A stretch of DNA of 64,000 bases from Methylobacterium radiotolerans JCM 2831 (GTDB taxonomy: Bacteria; Pseudomonadota; Alphaproteobacteria; Rhizobiales; Beijerinckiaceae), in NCBI RefSeq assembly GCF_000019725.1, contig NC_010505.1:3953001-4017000 (forward strand), written 5' to 3'. Shown piece after piece: positions 46,428-55,097 of the stretch. Position 1 is the first letter of the stretch. Every line of letters begins with the position of its first letter. The translations under genes and the position numbers were made by a program. The notes beneath the pieces were generated by a model, which saw only the letters and a list, made by a program, of their open reading frames with translations, was not told the DNA's origin and ran no database searches.

Positions 46428-47282
46428 TCAGTCGCTCCGGCCCACCTGCCGGAGGCTCAGCGCCCAGAGCCGCTCCTGGACGGCCTCGTCGCGGCTCTCG
46501 GCCGAGGAGACCTTCGGTCGCCCGTGGGAGAAGTATCGGCCGGTGACCCCGTCCAGGCCCGGATCGCTGGCCGCGCGGAGGGAGGTCCGCGCGCCCTTCT
46601 CGGGCGTGATCAGGAACGGCCGCATCAGCGCCCAGGCCGCGCCGAGCAGCCCGCCGGTGTTCTTGGCGAAGCCGGTATTGACCACCCCCGGATGGACGGC
46701 GTTCACCGTGATGCCGCTGCCCCGCAGCCGTCGGGCCAGCGCGTAGGTGAACAGCACGTTCCCGAGCTTGGCCTGGGCATACGCGCCCATCGCCCGGTAC
46801 CGCCGGGCGCCCTCGACGTCGTCGAAGTCGATGTGCCCCCGGTAGTGGGCCGCGGAGGCGACGTTGACGATCCGCGGCTTCCCGCCCGTCGCCGCCGACT
46901 CCTTCAGCGTGTCGAGCAGTTCGAGGGTCAGGAGCACGTAGCCGAGATGGTCGAGCGCCCAGGTGCGCTCGATCCCGTCGACGGTCAGGGTGCGCCGGTC
47001 GAAGATTGCGCCGGCATTGTTCACCAGCACGTCGAGGCGCGGATAGGCCGACCGCAGGGTCCCGGCGAGCCGGCGGATCTCGGCCTGCGCGGACAGATCC
47101 GCGCGGTGCGGCTCCACGGCGGCGCCGGGCACCGCGGCGCGGATTCGGTCGGCGCAGGCCTGCAGCTTCCCGGGGTCCCGCCCGACGATGGCGACCCGCG
47201 CGCCGAGGCGCGCGAGGCCGAGGGCCGTCTCGTAGCCGATGCCGCCGGTCGCCCCGGTGACGAGGCAGACCGTGCCGCGCAC
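46428..47282 (-). CDS. SDR-family oxidoreductase, retinol-dehydrogenase-like
   Basis: A 284-residue short-chain dehydrogenase starting MRGTVCLVTGATGGIGYET. It has the motif LVNNAG, the region RTWALDHLGYVLLTLELLD typical of the retinol-dehydrogenase/WWOX-like group, catalytic Ser in NVASAAH and YAQAK (Tyr/Lys). The substrate is unknown. It is downstream of the small DUF1328 gene (10 bp), so the two may share a transcript. Confidence 0.9.
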   Translation of the reverse strand: MRGTVCLVTGATGGIGYETALGLARLGARVAIVGRDPGKLQACADRIRAAVPGAAVEPHRADLSAQAEIRRLAGTLRSAYPRLDVLVNNAGAIFDRRTLTVDGIERTWALDHLGYVLLTLELLDTLKESAATGGKPRIVNVASAAHYRGHIDFDDVEGARRYRAMGAYAQAKLGNVLFTYALARRLRGSGITVNAVHPGVVNTGFAKNTGGLLGAAWALMRPFLITPEKGARTSLRAASDPGLDGVTGRYFSHGRPKVSSAESRDEAVQERLWALSLRQVGRSD

Positions 47283-47292
47283 CGCGCCGGCC

Positions 47293-47472
47293 TCAGAACA
47301 CCGCCTGGCCGACCGCGAAAGCGATGACCACGATCACGATGGCGATGAGCAGGAACAGGCCGAACAGGATGCGGGCCAGCGAGCCGGCGCCGGAGGCGAT
47401 GCCGGTGAAGCCGAGACCGCCGGCGATCAGCGAGATCACGAAGCAGATGAGGGCCCATTTCAGAAGGGTCAT
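47293..47472 (-). CDS. DUF1328 (UPF0391, YtjA-like) membrane protein
   Basis: A 59-residue protein with two membrane helices ([20 protein letters not shown] and [18 protein letters not shown]), matching the DUF1328 family of small inner-membrane proteins. ATG 47472 gives the usual start MTLLKWALI; a longer frame to 47532 would add non-coding-like residues. An EcfG-like promoter stands 50 bp upstream, which suggests a general stress response gene. The molecular role is unknown. Confidence 0.88.
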   Translation of the reverse strand: MTLLKWALICFVISLIAGGLGFTGIASGAGSLARILFGLFLLIAIVIVVIAFAVGQAVF

Positions 47473-47521
47473 GGCGTCACTCCGGCTGCGCCCCGGCGCG
47501 GGGCCTGATGCTGCTGCCTCA

Positions 47522-47546
47522 ACCGGCGCCAAGCGAGACCGTTCCG
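47522..47546 (-). promoter_or_regulatory. EcfG-like promoter of the DUF1328 gene
   Basis: The minus strand reads GGAAC, a 16-bp spacer, GGTT. This fits the alphaproteobacterial general-stress sigma EcfG consensus (GGAAC-N16/17-CGTT) with one change in the -10 element, about 50 bp before the ATG. Confidence 0.5.
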
Positions 47547-47608
47547 CGGATTCCGGCCCGGTCCGCTTTTATTCTTACCCGCGCTCGGTCGCGCGGGTCG
47601 CGGCGCGG

Positions 47609-48988
47609 TCAGCCGGTCTTCGCCACGGGCTGCGCCGGCACGTCGGCGCGCTCGAGCATGATCTCCGCCAGGGTGTGGTAGAGGCCGCCCCGGCAGATCG
47701 CCTTCGAGGCCGCGTCGGCCAGCAGGGCCGCGACCATCAGGGGGATTACCATCGCGTGGTTCTGGGTCATCTCGGTGACGATGACGAAGCTGGTGATCGG
47801 CGCCTGCAGCACGCCGGTCAGGTAGGCCACCATCCCGATCAGCACGACGGCGCCCACGGGCATGCCCGGCAGGAGGCCGTGGACCGTGCCGCCGAGGCCG
47901 GCCCCGACCGCCAGGGACGGCGCGAACAGGCCGCCCGGGATGCCGCTGATCGAGCTCAGCACGGTGGCGGCGAATTTCAGGGGCGCGTAGGTCCAGCCGG
48001 CCGCCGCGTCGCCGTGAAGGATGGCCTTGGCCTCCTCGTAGCCGGTCCCGTAGGCCGCGCCCCCGGAGGCGAGGCCGCACAGGGCGACGCACAGCCCGCA
48101 GGCCGCCGCGAAGATCACGGGCCGCTTCCGGATCGCCCGTCCGGCCGCGCCGGGCAGGCCGCGGGCGAACAGGATCACCAAGCGGCTGAACAGGCCGCCC
48201 GCGAGGCCGCCGACGACGGCGACGAGCGGGACGATCCAGCCGGCCGCCAGCGGCAGGGCGGCGTCGGTCGTCCCGAAATAGGTATAGTTGCCGAGAAGCC
48301 CGAGCGAGGTCAGGCCCGCGGCCACGATCCCGGCCACGATCAGGCCGGAGGAGCGCGCCTCGTAGGCGCGTCCCAGTTCCTCGATGCCGAACACGATGCC
48401 GGCGAGCGGCGTGTTGAAGGCCGCCGCGACGCCGGCGGCGCCGCCCGCGAGGAGGAGCCCGGGCAGGCGCTCGGGGGTCAGGCGGCCGAAGGCGGCCATG
48501 ATCGCGGCGCCGACCTGCACGGTCGGCCCCTCGCGGCCCGCCGAGGCACCGCAGAACAGGCCCAGGAACAGGACCAGCACCTTGCCGAAGGCCACGCGCG
48601 GCGAGATCAGCGAGTAGCGGAAGCCGGCATCCCGGGCGTGGCGGGCGGCGATCACCTGCGGGATGCCCGAGCCCTGCGAGTTCGGGAAGACCGTGAGGGC
48701 GAGGAGCGCCGCGAGGGCGAAGCCCGCGGGCGTCAGCACCAGGGCGATCAGCGGCGACGGCGCCGTGAGCCGCCGGAACCCGTCCTGCGCGAGGTCGGCG
48801 CCCTTGGCCATCAGCACGGCGGCGAGGCCGACGCCGATCCCGCCCACGAGGAAGAGCAGCCGCCCGCGCCAGAGTGGGTAAGCCTCCATCGAGGCCGACC
48901 GCAGGCGCATGATCGAGCGTCGGTAGCGCGACCGTTGCGGGGGCGGGGCATCCGTCGTTTCCCGCACCTCGTCCCGCTTCTCGACCAT
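47609..48988 (-). CDS. ClC-family chloride channel or H+/Cl- antiporter
   Basis: A 459-residue protein with about ten or more membrane helices and the family filters: GSGIP at 106-110, GREGP at 151-155 (gating Glu153) and GGLFAPSLAVGAGLGG near residue 330. No C-terminal CBS domain is present. Bacterial ClCs exchange Cl- for H+ and help in acid resistance; the gating glutamate fits an antiporter but does not prove it. Confidence 0.92.
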   Translation of the reverse strand: MVEKRDEVRETTDAPPPQRSRYRRSIMRLRSASMEAYPLWRGRLLFLVGGIGVGLAAVLMAKGADLAQDGFRRLTAPSPLIALVLTPAGFALAALLALTVFPNSQGSGIPQVIAARHARDAGFRYSLISPRVAFGKVLVLFLGLFCGASAGREGPTVQVGAAIMAAFGRLTPERLPGLLLAGGAAGVAAAFNTPLAGIVFGIEELGRAYEARSSGLIVAGIVAAGLTSLGLLGNYTYFGTTDAALPLAAGWIVPLVAVVGGLAGGLFSRLVILFARGLPGAAGRAIRKRPVIFAAACGLCVALCGLASGGAAYGTGYEEAKAILHGDAAAGWTYAPLKFAATVLSSISGIPGGLFAPSLAVGAGLGGTVHGLLPGMPVGAVVLIGMVAYLTGVLQAPITSFVIVTEMTQNHAMVIPLMVAALLADAASKAICRGGLYHTLAEIMLERADVPAQPVAKTG

Positions 48989-49107
48989 GAAAGAGCACCT
49001 CGTCCGCGCAGTCGGAGCGGACGCTATAGCGCAACGGTCAAGGAAAGACCCCCTTCGCGGGACGGCCGGAGGCCGGCACCCGCGTGCCGGCCCCGCCGCT
49101 CACCCGA

Positions 49108-49413
49108 TCACCACCTGTGGTGCCAAGCGGCCCGATGCCAGCCGCCGTGGTGGTGCCAGCCCCAGGGGCGGTGCCAGCCCGCGTGGCGCCAGCCCCACCG
49201 GTGGCGCCAGCCCCAGGGCCGGTGCCAGCCGTAGACCACCGGCCGGGCGTAGTAGACCGGGCGGTACGCGTAGGGGCGCCAGTTCGGCTTGCACCAGCCA
49301 TACCAGCCCCGGTGGAAGCCCGGGCCGCAGCCCTGGGCGGCTTCCGCCGTCCCGGCCGTGGCGGTCAAGGTTCCGAGTGCGAGGAGTGCTGCGCCTGCCA
49401 GCTTCATCCGCAT
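49108..49413 (-). CDS. GCG/CRPN-type small secreted protein, His/Trp-rich
   Basis: A 101-residue protein with signal peptide MRMKLAGAALLALGTLTA. It has the motif QGCGPGFHRGWYGWCKPN, then tyrosine-rich (YAYRPVYYARPVVYG) and His/Trp-rich repeats (GWHRPWGWRHRWGWRH). ATG 49413 has a perfect AAAGGAGG upstream. The His/Trp repeats could bind metal or polyphenols (inference). It is the second copy of this protein type in the window; repeats differ strongly between the two. Confidence 0.82.
   Translation of the reverse strand: MRMKLAGAALLALGTLTATAGTAEAAQGCGPGFHRGWYGWCKPNWRPYAYRPVYYARPVVYGWHRPWGWRHRWGWRHAGWHRPWGWHHHGGWHRAAWHHRW
49135..49232. repeat. Tandem repeats inside the His/Trp-rich gene
   Basis: Units built on GCGCCAGCCCCA and CCAGCCCCAGGG recur several times on the plus strand, encoding the GWHRPWGWRH repeats. 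Units are imperfect; expansion and contraction are likely. Confidence 0.55.
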
Positions 49414-49688
49414 CGTCGTCCTCCTTTCAGTCGCGAGCAGAGCGATGATCCGGCCCCGGTCCGACCGAGTTCTCACCGGATGCGATCCGGCTGTTTGCGA
49501 TGAGCCGGAAGTGCGCTCGAAACATCCGAAGCCCGGAAAGCGTTTCTTCACAAACCTGTGCGCGCGAACGACTTCGCCTCCGCACCCGCGAGCGTCGCGA
49601 TACCTTGCCGACGGCTTCGGTCATCCCGTAACGATTTCGCGCGCGTCGCGGCGCCCGTGCGGCAGCGCACGGACGCGTCGGTCCCGCC

Positions 49689-51077
49689 TCAGACCTCCGC
49701 GGCGCAGAGCCTCTCAACCGCCCGCACGTACGCCTTGGCGTCGAACTTCTTGAGCGAGTTCTCGCTCTGATAGCGGACCGTGCCGAAGATCTTGCGCTTC
49801 TGCCAGGGCCGGTCGTGCAGACCGTACACCCAGGCGACGTTGGTGAAGGAATTCGGATCGCGCCCGTCGAGGAAGTAGCGGTTGTTCAGCCGGAGCGTCC
49901 GGGCGAAGCCCTCCCGGGGGGATGGGGACCATTCGAGGATCTTCTTGCCCCAGTACATCCGCAGCTGGTTGTGCATGTAGCCGGTCTCGCGCATCTCGCG
50001 CATCGCGGCGTTCCAGTAGCGGTCGTGGGTCTCGCCGGCGGCGAGCTGCGCTTCCGAGTAGGCGTGGGGGCGCTCGTCCCTCGCGTGCTCCGCCAGGGTC
50101 TTGCGCGCCCAGTCCGGCACCGCCCTGTCGTAATCGTCGTAGCCCTCCGTGTAGTAGACGTGGTTCATGGCGAGCTCGCGCCGGACGATCAGCTCCTCCA
50201 GGTAGGCGCCGCGGTCGTCGGAATCGCCGACCTTGGCTTCCCGCACCGCCAGGGCGATCTCCACCGGCGAGATCTGCCCGAAATGCAGGTACGGGCTCAT
50301 GTGCGAGGCGGCGGCCGCCTCCGGCATGTTGCGCCCCGCGCCGTAGCCCGAGAACCCGTCTTTCAGGAACGCCTTCAGGCGCTTGCGGGCCTGCGTCTCG
50401 CCGCCGGTGAAGCGCCTCACCGGGCCGACCTCCCGGTCGAGGGTCATCCCGGCGAGTACCGCCTCCGGATCGGAGACGTCGATCGCGCTCTTCAGCGTCA
50501 GCCGATCGGCGGAGTGCTTCACCCTGCGGGGCTTCAGCGGCGCGAGGAACGGGTCCCACAGCCGGTTCAGCTTCGGCCGCAGCGTCCGGGCGGCGTACTC
50601 GTGCTTCGGCGAGGCCGTCTCGACCGGCACGACGACGTCGCCCTCGACCTGGACGATCCGCGTCTTCACCGCCGCGGCGATCTCCCGGTACCAGCCCTTC
50701 TGGATCGCGAGGTAGCCGCGGTCGAGCACGAGGAGCGCGGCGTCCTCGGCGAGGGCGATGGCGATCTCGGCGGGCGAGCACTTGCGCATGACGAAGCCGA
50801 CCCCGCGCTTCTCCAGGCCCGCCTTCGCATCCGCGAGACCCTGGAGCAGGAAGGCGTAGTGGCGGGCATTGGCTTCGGGAAAGCCGCTGGCGCCGTCGAG
50901 CAGGCCGAAGCAGGCGACGACCGGCAGATCGAGGCGGTTCGCCTCCTCGATGGCGAGTTCAAGGGCCGGGTTGAACGTCGCCCGATTGGCCTGCTGCAGG
51001 AGATACAGGACGTAGGCACCGTCTCCGCCCGGCTCGACATCGTTGAGGATCCGGACCCGCTCACCCTGGATCGCCAT
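49689..51077 (-). CDS. phr: Class II CPD photolyase
   Basis: A 462-residue light-dependent DNA repair enzyme that splits cyclobutane pyrimidine dimers using FAD. It has the class II layout: N-terminal Rossmann antenna domain (GDGAYVLYLLQQANRATFNP), then the FAD domain with RRELAMNHVYYTEGYDDYD, THDRYWNAAMREMRETGYMH and LRMYWGKKILEW, followed by NNRYFLDGRDPNSF. Class II is the branch found in plants, animals and some bacteria. ATG 51077 was preferred to an upstream frame of non-coding-like composition. Confidence 0.92.
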   Translation of the reverse strand: MAIQGERVRILNDVEPGGDGAYVLYLLQQANRATFNPALELAIEEANRLDLPVVACFGLLDGASGFPEANARHYAFLLQGLADAKAGLEKRGVGFVMRKCSPAEIAIALAEDAALLVLDRGYLAIQKGWYREIAAAVKTRIVQVEGDVVVPVETASPKHEYAARTLRPKLNRLWDPFLAPLKPRRVKHSADRLTLKSAIDVSDPEAVLAGMTLDREVGPVRRFTGGETQARKRLKAFLKDGFSGYGAGRNMPEAAAASHMSPYLHFGQISPVEIALAVREAKVGDSDDRGAYLEELIVRRELAMNHVYYTEGYDDYDRAVPDWARKTLAEHARDERPHAYSEAQLAAGETHDRYWNAAMREMRETGYMHNQLRMYWGKKILEWSPSPREGFARTLRLNNRYFLDGRDPNSFTNVAWVYGLHDRPWQKRKIFGTVRYQSENSLKKFDAKAYVRAVERLCAAEV

Positions 51078-51374
51078 ACTCACCTGCCCCTTGCTTGGCG
51101 CGTCGCGCCGAACCTTGGCTGGAGAAGGTAGAGCGGGCGGGAATTTCGTCCGTCCGGACGGGGCGGATGAAAAGCCGCAGTCGAGAATGCGGGCCGAACT
51201 CCGGCTCGATCCGCCAGAACACCGTCTCATCAGGGACTTGCGGGAGGATCGATCGCGCCCTGCCGGGGCAATGCAGGTTTCGCTCGCGCGCGACAGTCTG
51301 CGACATTTTCAACACAGGCCGGCGAGGATGCGTGCGCGGACGCACGAAAGGACAGCCCTGCTGTCCTGATGCTC

Positions 51375-51404
51375 TTGAATTTTCCATCCGGGAGCGCAGA
51401 TTGT
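51375..51404 (+). promoter_or_regulatory. Candidate promoter of the small RNA at 51.4 kb
   Basis: TTGAAT at 51375-51380 (within CTTGAAT), an 18-bp spacer and GATTGT at 51399-51404. The -10 is weak. Predicted start is about 51410, just at the first hairpin of the RNA. Confidence 0.4.
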
Positions 51405-51407
51405 GCA

Positions 51408-51499
51408 GCGCGGGAAGGCGATGGCGTCGCCCTCTCGCAGCCCTTCTTGGGCGTTTCCTCCCTAGACTTCGGGCCGCTCCTTCGGGAGTGGCCTTTTTT
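51408..51499 (+). ncRNA. Candidate small RNA with intrinsic terminator
   Basis: A 92-nt plus-strand element in a 607-bp gap. First comes a 12-bp hairpin (GCGGGAAGGCGA, TGGCG, TCGCCCTCTCGC; one mismatch, one G-U). A short hairpin GCCC-TTCTT-GGGC follows, then an unpaired CU-rich GTTTCCTCCCTAGACTT, then a terminator hairpin and T6. The CCTCCC segment is complementary to Shine-Dalgarno sequences, as in many alphaproteobacterial regulatory sRNAs. The family is unknown to me. The 5' end is inferred from the promoter-like sequence; the 3' end is firm. Confidence 0.6.
51472..51499 (+). terminator. Rho-independent terminator of the small RNA
   Basis: GGCCGCTCC-TTCG-GGAGTGGCC-TTTTTT: a 9-bp stem with one G-U pair, a stable TTCG tetraloop and six T residues. 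It faces away from any annotated plus-strand gene, which is why an RNA is proposed upstream of it. Confidence 0.85.
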
Positions 51500-51684
51500 C
51501 TGTCCGGAGGATGCGGAGGCCCGCCCCCCTCTCAGACGGCGCGAGGGCGCGCGCCGATCCGCACGTTGGGCGCCTCGGCCCGCGCGGGATCGGGCGACGC
51601 CGCCCCGTCCGGCCGCCTCGGCGGGCAATCCTTCCCGCCTGCGAGCCGCCGCGCGGGGGCCGTCGGTCGCCGCGTGGGGGCGCG

Positions 51685-53097
51685 TCAGCGCGTCGCGCCG
51701 GCCCCCGCCCGGCTGGCCGCCAGCGCGGCGGCCTTGCCGGCCGCCGTGTAGAGGTCGAGGCGCGCGTAGACGCCGAATTCCGAGCCGTCGTCGAGGAAGC
51801 CGCCGCCCGGGCCCTGCGTCTCGGTGAGGATCGCGTTGGCCTCGTCCAGCGTCAGCGCCGGGAACGCCGCGGTCAGCAGGTGGCCGGCCTCCGGCGCGAC
51901 CTTGCCCACATCCTCCCGCCGGCCGGCGGTGTCCGGATGGACCACCGGCAGGGCGTAGGTCTGGGTCGCCGCGTAGAAGGCCGCGTTGGCGGCCGCGTCC
52001 TTGAACCGGCCCGTATCCTTCGCCGCGCAGGCCGCCACCGTGTCGCCGCAGCCGGCCTTCAGCGCCTCCGTCATCGCCGCGCGCGCCTCCGTCAGGAGCG
52101 CCCGGTAATCCGTCACGCCGACCGTCTTGTCGGCCTCGGCGGACGCCTTGTCGAGGACGGCCGGATTCTTCCGGATCTGGCCGACATAGGCCGGATCGTT
52201 GGCGAGCAGGTGCGCGAGGGCGTGCAGCGAGGTCGCCCGGCCGCCCAGCACGTCCATGGCGTAGTGGGCGCCGACGATGATCCGGTCGTTGCCGTACTCG
52301 GCGGCGCGGGCGACCATCTGCTGGTAGCGCTCGGGCACGAGGAGCGCGAGCACCATGGACTCGGTGTAGCCGTAGGTGGTGTGACCGCTCGGGTAGGACG
52401 GGCTGTTCACGAGGTCCTGCGAGGGGCCGCGCAGCCAGTCGAGGCTGTCGGACGCATCGCCGAAATAGTCCTTGCCACGATAAGTGAGGAGGCGCGGCAG
52501 GGTCTGGAACGGCCGCGAATTGCCGTAGCGGTCGGCGCCGGGGCTCCCGGCCGGCCGGTCATAGGCCTTGCCGAACACGTCGGTGACCGCGCCGTTCGAC
52601 AGGATCGCGGCGGCCTCCTCGGAGACCGGATGCTTGCCGTTCGTGGTGGCGTTGGCGAAGAAGTACTTGCCGGAATTCGAATTCGACTTGGTCACGTTGT
52701 TGGTGTAGCCGATCAGGTTGGCGACCGCCGGCGCGATGCTCGTGAAGGTCTTGTAGTCGCTGTAGGTCGCCTTGGCGTGGTAGGCCTGGGCGAGCGTGGT
52801 GCCGAGGCCGTCGGCGAGGTTAGCGGCGTTGCCGTCGGTGATGAAGCAGTCCCGCAGGGCGAGCTGCTGCTGCTCGGGGAACGGCAGGAGCGTCGGCTGC
52901 TTGAGCTCGCCGGTCTGGATGTCGCCGGTGACCCGCAGGTTCGCGTCCAGCGCCGCCTTGCCGTCGGGCGTGGCCTGCAGCCGGGCCACCGGGACCAGCC
53001 CGCGCAGGGCCGACAGGTTGGCGGCCGACTGTGCGAAGGCCTGGAGCGGCAGGGCCGCCCCGAGCAGCGCCAATCCGACCCGCAGCGTCCCGAACAT
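51685..53097 (-). CDS. PAP2-superfamily periplasmic phosphatase
   Basis: A 470-residue secreted protein with a signal peptide (MFGTLRVGLALLGAALPLQA). The PAP2/haloperoxidase catalytic segments are SYPSGHTTYGY and RIIVGAHYAMDVLGG, with SRPF upstream, as in class A acid phosphatases. The protein is longer than PhoN-type enzymes (about 250), with an extra C-terminal helical region (about 330-470). The substrate is unknown; phosphate scavenging is plausible. It is on the minus strand, with the small RNA pointing towards its 3' end. Confidence 0.88.
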   Translation of the reverse strand: MFGTLRVGLALLGAALPLQAFAQSAANLSALRGLVPVARLQATPDGKAALDANLRVTGDIQTGELKQPTLLPFPEQQQLALRDCFITDGNAANLADGLGTTLAQAYHAKATYSDYKTFTSIAPAVANLIGYTNNVTKSNSNSGKYFFANATTNGKHPVSEEAAAILSNGAVTDVFGKAYDRPAGSPGADRYGNSRPFQTLPRLLTYRGKDYFGDASDSLDWLRGPSQDLVNSPSYPSGHTTYGYTESMVLALLVPERYQQMVARAAEYGNDRIIVGAHYAMDVLGGRATSLHALAHLLANDPAYVGQIRKNPAVLDKASAEADKTVGVTDYRALLTEARAAMTEALKAGCGDTVAACAAKDTGRFKDAAANAAFYAATQTYALPVVHPDTAGRREDVGKVAPEAGHLLTAAFPALTLDEANAILTETQGPGGGFLDDGSEFGVYARLDLYTAAGKAAALAASRAGAGATR

Positions 53098-53231
53098 GCA
53101 GCCCTCCCCTCGCGGATGCCGTGCCGGACGCTAAGGCCGTTCCCGATCGCGTTGCAATCGGGCGCGCCCCCGACGTCCCCATCTTTGACGGACCCGCGGC
53201 GCCGAGCCGGCCTCCCGCGGCGGCGCGCGCC

Positions 53232-54371
53232 TCAGCCCCGCGCCCGGGCGCGGATCATGAAGTTGTCGTAGGTGTACTCCGCCACCTGGAACCAGAGGTA
53301 CTCCTCGTTGCGGAAGGTCCGCATCGCCTCGTAGACGCGGCGGAAATCGGCGTTCTTGGCGGCCATCTCGGCGTAGACGTCGTTGGCGTTCTTGAGGGCG
53401 GCCTCCATGACGTCCTGGGGGAACGGCCGCAGCTGCGCGCCGCCGGCCACCAGCCGGCGCAGGGCCTGCGGGTTGCGGGCGTCGTACTTCGCCTGGACGT
53501 CGGCGCCGACCTCGGCCGCCGCGGCCCGGAGGATCCCCTGGTAGGATTTCGGCAGCGCCTTCCACTTCTCGGCGTTGAACCAGAAGTGCAGCATGGCGCC
53601 ACCCTCCCAGAAGCCGGGATAGTGGTAGATCGGCGCGACCTTCTGCAGGCCGAGCCGCTCGTCGTCGTAGGGGCCGATCCACTCGGCGGCGTCGAGCTTC
53701 TTGCTCTCCAGGGCCGCGTAGATCTCGGGACCCGGGACCGCCTGCGGCTGCACGCCGAACTTGGCGAGCACTTGCCCGCCCATGCCGCCGATCCGGAACT
53801 TCAGCCCCTGCAGGTCGGAGAGGCTCTTGATCTCGCGGCGGAACCAGCCGCCCATCTGGGCGCCGGTGTTGCCGCCCGGCAGGCAGACCAGCCCGGCCTT
53901 GGCGAAGACCTCGGCGAACAGTTCGGCGGCGCCGCCCGCCTGCCACCACGCGGCGGCGCCCCGGGCATTGAGGCCGAAGGGCACCGCAGTCGCCAGCGCG
54001 AAGGTCGGATCCTTGGCCATGCCGAGGGTCGCCGGCCCGTGGCCCATCTCGACGGTGCCGGCGGCCACGGCGTCGAGCAGGCCCTCGGCCGGGACCGGCT
54101 CGCCGGGCCCCTGAACCTGGATCTGGAAGCGCCCGTCGGTGGCCTCCGCGACGATCCGGCTGAGCGCCTCGGGCGCACCGTACAGGATGTCGAGGGTCTT
54201 GGCGTAGGCGGAGGACAGCCGCCAGCGCAGCTCCGGGGCGGATTCGGCCCGGGCCGGCGCGGCGAGCGGACCGGTGAGCGCCGCGGCCGCGCCGAGGCCG
54301 GCGGTCAGCACGCTGCGGCGCCGCGTCCCGGCCGCGGGGGATCGCGCGAGGTGAGGTTCGTCCAACGGCAT
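53232..54371 (-). CDS. TRAP transporter solute-binding protein, DctP type
   Basis: A 379-residue periplasmic receptor with a twin-arginine-like signal (TRRRSVLTAGLGAAAALTGP). The DctP fold reads FQIQVQGPGEPVPAEGLLDA, GLKFRIGGMGGQVLAKFG and EWIGPYDDERLGL. The last is typical of the 2-keto acid/lactate-type TRAP receptors. No DctQ/DctM membrane genes are adjacent, so it is an orphan receptor unless they are elsewhere. Confidence 0.88.
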   Translation of the reverse strand: MPLDEPHLARSPAAGTRRRSVLTAGLGAAAALTGPLAAPARAESAPELRWRLSSAYAKTLDILYGAPEALSRIVAEATDGRFQIQVQGPGEPVPAEGLLDAVAAGTVEMGHGPATLGMAKDPTFALATAVPFGLNARGAAAWWQAGGAAELFAEVFAKAGLVCLPGGNTGAQMGGWFRREIKSLSDLQGLKFRIGGMGGQVLAKFGVQPQAVPGPEIYAALESKKLDAAEWIGPYDDERLGLQKVAPIYHYPGFWEGGAMLHFWFNAEKWKALPKSYQGILRAAAAEVGADVQAKYDARNPQALRRLVAGGAQLRPFPQDVMEAALKNANDVYAEMAAKNADFRRVYEAMRTFRNEEYLWFQVAEYTYDNFMIRARARG

Positions 54372-54512
54372 CTCGTCCGATCAGGTCCGGCCCGGCCGGG
54401 CCGGATCGGGGGTCGCAGGTAGCACGTGCGTGCCGGTTCTCGAAAGCCGCGGGCGGCCGGGGCAGTTCCGTCGCGCCTCGAAACCGGCCCGCGCCCGTGC
54501 TAGGCGCCCGGG

Positions 54513-55082
54513 ATGCGCACCGAGCCCGCCGTCACCCTGCACACCGTCTGCGGCCTGGAGGAGCTGGCCGGCCACGGCGCGCGCGGCGTGAGCCACGTCC
54601 TGTCGCTGCTCGATCCCGGCACGTCGGAGCCCGCGGCCTTCACCGCCTACGGCGCCCACGCCCGCACGACCCTCCGGTTCCACGACTGCCTCGGTCCGGG
54701 CGAGGGCCTCGTCCCGCCGGAACCGGAGCACGTCGCGGCGATCCTCGATTTCGGGCGGTCCCTCGATGGCGCCGGCCATCTCCTGGTCCACTGCCATTAC
54801 GGCCTGTCGCGCTCCACCGCGGCGCTGCTGACCCTGTTCGCGCAGGCCGAACCGGACGCGCCCGCCGCCGCCCTGGTGGAGCGCCTCCACGCCCTGCGCG
54901 AGCCGGCCTGGCCGAACGCGCGCATGATCGGCTTCGCCGACGCGATGCTGGAGCGGGACGGGGAACTCAGCGCGGCGGTGCGACGGCTGCACGCCCTGCA
55001 GTTGCGGGTTCGCCCGCATCTCGCCGAGCTGCTGCGCGGGCTCGGCCGCGGCGCGGAGGTCGACGCCGCGCAGGCCCTGTGA
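54513..55082 (+). CDS. Protein-tyrosine-phosphatase-like protein
   Basis: A 189-residue protein with the PTP signature VHCHYGLSRST (Cys94 nucleophile, Arg100; C-x5-R) in a dual-specificity-phosphatase-like fold, and an upstream Asp in FHDCLG that could be the general acid. It is cytoplasmic and has no other domain. The substrate is unknown. It is divergent from the TRAP receptor gene (141 bp). Confidence 0.85.
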   Translation: MRTEPAVTLHTVCGLEELAGHGARGVSHVLSLLDPGTSEPAAFTAYGAHARTTLRFHDCLGPGEGLVPPEPEHVAAILDFGRSLDGAGHLLVHCHYGLSRSTAALLTLFAQAEPDAPAAALVERLHALREPAWPNARMIGFADAMLERDGELSAAVRRLHALQLRVRPHLAELLRGLGRGAEVDAAQAL

Positions 55083-55097
55083 TGAGGAGCCCGCCCC

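Noticed and set aside
51095..51684. Coding frames in the gap between the photolyase and phosphatase genes
   Set aside because: All frames are Arg/Pro/Ala-rich without ribosome-binding sites or conserved pattern; the RNA element explains part of the gap better.
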